From Romboutsia weinsteinii (GTDB lineage Bacteria; Bacillota; Clostridia; Peptostreptococcales; Peptostreptococcaceae), in assembly GCF_002250835.2 (NCBI RefSeq), contig NZ_NOJY02000003.1:1-64000 (forward strand): 64,000 nucleotides of DNA. Reading direction: 5' to 3'. Both the position numbers and the translations under genes were made by a program. Positions within the stretch are counted from its first letter, which is position 1; the number at the start of each line of letters is the position of its first letter. Below are positions 60,222 through 64,000 of this stretch, one piece after another. The notes under the pieces are model-generated. The model was not told the origin of the DNA and did no database searches. It saw only the letters and a program-made list of their open reading frames with translations.

Positions 60222-60584
60222 TTATTTAAAGTTCACTCCTAGGACTCCACCGATGCCTCCAGCTATGCTTGTTAAGCCTACTTTGTATAGTATGTCAATT
60301 TCAAACACAAAATTATCTTGAGCTAAATATACTATTAATATAAGACATACTATGTACATAACACCTACTAAAAGTCCATATATAAGACCCTTTTCTTGTA
60401 TGTTCTTAGAAGCATAAAAACCTCCAAAAGCTGCTGATGCTGTAGTAATAAATGATGATGCCATAGCTATTGTACTTCCGGACATACTTGTAAAAGTAAG
60501 TAGCAGGTTATATATTAATAGTACTACTAAAGTTAATATGTATGAATATCCCAGTCCTTTTAACACCGAATTAGTTTTTTCCAT
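60222..60584 (-). CDS. TIGR04086-family membrane protein
   Basis: 120 residues with four membrane spans and the C-terminal GLTSIAGGIGGVLGVNFK. The family almost always sits next to the SCIFF peptide gene, as here, but has no known function. The ATG at 60584 follows GAGGGGAGGT; a GTG 18 bases upstream lies inside that site. Confidence 0.82.
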   Translation of the reverse strand: MEKTNSVLKGLGYSYILTLVVLLIYNLLLTFTSMSGSTIAMASSFITTASAAFGGFYASKNIQEKGLIYGLLVGVMYIVCLILIVYLAQDNFVFEIDILYKVGLTSIAGGIGGVLGVNFK

Positions 60585-60641
60585 AAAAATACCTCCCCTC
60601 ACAATATATTTATATTCAAGGGAAGGTACTTACATTACAAA

Positions 60642-60929
60642 TTATTCAACTTCTTCTTTTTTAGCTTCAACAGTACCTATAGCCCACTTTTCAAATGGTA
60701 CTTTAGTTCTGTTAGGACCTAATTCTAATATTACACAATCTTCTTCAACCTTAGCAACATTAGCGATTATTCCACCTATAGTAGTAACTTTATCTCCTAC
60801 TTTTAAGTTTTCTCTCATCTCTTTTAATTGCTTGTCTTTTTTCTTTTGTGGTTTTATTAATAAGAAATAGAACACTGCAAATACAGCTACCCACATAACT
60901 ATTCCCATTATCATTTGTTGTTGTGGCAT
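60642..60929 (-). CDS. yajC: Preprotein translocase subunit YajC
   Basis: 95 residues: one N-terminal span (MGIVMWVAVFAVFYFLLIKP), then a charged cytoplasmic domain with VGDKVTTIGGIIANV, the YajC hallmark. An accessory of SecDF. The ATG at 60929 lies 8 bases after GAAGGAG; an upstream ATG at 60956 would overlap the ribosome site. Confidence 0.93.
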   Translation of the reverse strand: MPQQQMIMGIVMWVAVFAVFYFLLIKPQKKKDKQLKEMRENLKVGDKVTTIGGIIANVAKVEEDCVILELGPNRTKVPFEKWAIGTVEAKKEEVE

Positions 60930-61016
60930 TTTATTCACTCCTTCAGCAAATATCAAAATTTATTTCATTTCTATAAACATTATATATTAAAATGATTATA
61001 AATAATAGTCTAAATC

Positions 61017-62659
<1,643 letters not shown>

Positions 62660-62669
62660 TATTTTCCCC

Positions 62670-63695
62670 CTATTTTACTATCATTGCATCTCCAAAGCTG
62701 AAGAATCTGTATTCATTTTCTACAGCAGTTTCATATGCATTTAGCACGCTTTCCTTATTAGCTAGGGCACTTACTAACATTATTAATGTTGACTCTGGTA
62801 AATGGAAATTAGTTATAAGTCTATCCACAATCTTAAATTTGTAGCCAGGATAGATAAATATATTAGTCCATCCACTAGACTCTTTTATAACTCCATTTTC
62901 ATCACTTGCTGACTCAACCGTTCTACAACTAGTAGTCCCTACACAAATTACATTCTTACCATTTGCTTTTGCTTTATTTATCTTTTGGGCTGCTTCTTCA
63001 TCTACCATGTAGTATTCTGAATGCATCTCATGGTTTAATACATCGTCAACCTTAACTGGTCTAAATGTACCAAGACCTACATGTAAAGTAACAAAGGCAA
63101 TATCTACACCCTTATCCTTTATTGTTTGTAATAGGTCTTCAGTAAAGTGTAGTCCTGCTGTAGGTGCTGCTGCCGAACCGTTATGTTTAGAATATACAGT
63201 TTGGTATCTTTCCTTTTCTTCTAGTCTTTCAGTTATATATGGAGGAAGTGGCATGTTTCCTAACTCATCTAAAACTTCTTCAAATATTCCTTCATAATGA
63301 AACTTCACTATTCTAGATCCTTCTTCAGCAAGTCCTACGACTTCTCCTACTAACTTTCCATTTCCAAAAGAAAATTTAGTCCCAACCTTTGCTCTTTTAC
63401 CTGGCTTAACTAATGCTTGCCAAGTGTCATCTTCAGTTCTTTTTAATAGTAAAAATTCTATCTTACCTCCAGTGTCAACCTTCTCACCTATTAATCTAGC
63501 TGGTAAAACTCTAGTATTATTAAGTACTAGACAGTCTCCTGGATTTAAATAATCTACTACATCTTTAAATATCTTGTGCTCAATCTCTCCCGTTTCTCTG
63601 TCTAAAACCATAAGTTTAGAACTTGATCTATCTTTTATTGGAACTTGAGCTATTAATTCGTCTGGTAAATTAAAATAAAAGTCACTTGTTTTCAA
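62670..63695 (-). CDS. queA: S-adenosylmethionine:tRNA ribosyltransferase-isomerase
   Basis: 341 residues, the usual size. [13 protein letters not shown] at the start, [29 protein letters not shown] and [13 protein letters not shown] are all typical. Makes epoxyqueuosine from preQ1-tRNA. I take the TTG at 63695 as start: it is 7 bases after AAAGGAAG and gives the family N-terminus, while the ATG 33 bases upstream lies before that site. Confidence 0.94.
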   Translation of the reverse strand: MKTSDFYFNLPDELIAQVPIKDRSSSKLMVLDRETGEIEHKIFKDVVDYLNPGDCLVLNNTRVLPARLIGEKVDTGGKIEFLLLKRTEDDTWQALVKPGKRAKVGTKFSFGNGKLVGEVVGLAEEGSRIVKFHYEGIFEEVLDELGNMPLPPYITERLEEKERYQTVYSKHNGSAAAPTAGLHFTEDLLQTIKDKGVDIAFVTLHVGLGTFRPVKVDDVLNHEMHSEYYMVDEEAAQKINKAKANGKNVICVGTTSCRTVESASDENGVIKESSGWTNIFIYPGYKFKIVDRLITNFHLPESTLIMLVSALANKESVLNAYETAVENEYRFFSFGDAMIVK

Positions 63696-63842
63696 AATAA
63701 AACTTCCTTTCAAAAAATATATGCACATACAATGATAACAAAAAAATCGTATTTTTTCTATACAAATATGCCTATACCTATATTTATCTGGTGTTTATTT
63801 AGTGTTTATTTTTGTAGTAGTTACTATATTTTTATCTTTAGA

Positions 63843-64000
63843 TTATTTATTAGGGTATTGAATATTTAAATGTTCATAAGCTAGGGGCATAGCTATTCTT
63901 CCTCTAGGACTCCTATTTATAAAACCTAGTTGAAGTAAGTATGGTTCATATACATCTTCTATAGTATTTCTGTCTTCTCCAATAGATGCAGCTAGTGTGT
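63843..64000 (-). CDS. ruvB: Holliday junction helicase RuvB (3' end only)
   Basis: The last 52 codons of a gene cut by the window edge. [36 protein letters not shown] and LAYEHL are the winged-helix C-terminus of RuvB. It lies upstream of queA in the order ruvB-queA-tgt-yajC common in bacteria. Confidence 0.93.
   Translation of the reverse strand, partial: TLAASIGEDRNTIEDVYEPYLLQLGFINRSPRGRIAMPLAYEHLNIQYPNK

Overview
The window looks like chromosomal DNA from a low-GC (roughly 30 %), spore-forming anaerobic Clostridia, most likely the Peptostreptococcaceae (the Clostridioides / Romboutsia / Intestinibacter / Terrisporobacter group). I infer this from the A+T-rich codon use, a cortex deacetylase (PdaA) and an alpha/beta SASP, HemZ, the SCIFF peptide with its radical-SAM maturase, a sigma-54 promoter, and the gene order queA-tgt-yajC-TIGR04086-scfA followed by ubiB-recJ-apt-relA-dtd-hemZ-hisS-aspS. 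No phage, insertion sequence, CRISPR array or tRNA was found. The genus cannot be fixed from this sequence alone.

Layout. 0-0.4 kb: promoters and leader of an rRNA operon that runs leftward out of the window. 0.4-5.8 kb: pdaA, a permease with glyA, and a split threonine/serine-exporter pair divergent from glyA. 5.9-12.4 kb: an OmpR-type two-component system with a small secreted Cys/His protein, tiny membrane proteins, an ECF sigma/anti-sigma pair, three decaying gene remnants, RseC/CsoR and a SASP. 12.4-18.3 kb: an ABC-2 exporter, two small Cys-containing proteins (one behind a perfect Fur-box match) and a NarL-type two-component system. 18.3-21.8 kb: a PatB-like C-S lyase/aminotransferase and an NhaC-type antiporter behind a sigma-54 promoter.

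21.8-35.3 kb is a carbohydrate-use locus: a sugar ABC importer (binding lipoprotein and two permeases, no ATPase) followed by a 1608-residue secreted glycosidase with two GH39-like modules, the first of which has lost its catalytic glutamate. Divergent from it are a YesM/YesN-type two-component system and a cytoplasmic GH36 alpha-galactosidase-like enzyme. The likely flow is extracellular cleavage, sensing, uptake, then intracellular trimming.

35.3-38.3 kb: a guanine-riboswitch-controlled operon of a PbuG-type purine permease and a purine-type amidohydrolase. 38.4-42 kb: a ferric-iron ABC importer with a near-perfect Fur box. 42.1-56.9 kb: a long leftward housekeeping run from the SCIFF maturase to aspS. 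57-59.8 kb: a YfcC-type transporter and PepV dipeptidase, with their own promoter and terminator, sitting between scfB and scfA. 60-64 kb: scfA, TIGR04086, yajC, tgt, a PsiE-like protein, queA and the 3' end of ruvB.

The points most worth a second look are the split scfA/scfB pair, the double-module glycosidase with a dead module, the sigma-54 promoter, the Fur-linked DUF2325 gene, the extra hairpin behind the guanine riboswitch, and the cluster of decaying genes around the sigma/anti-sigma pair.
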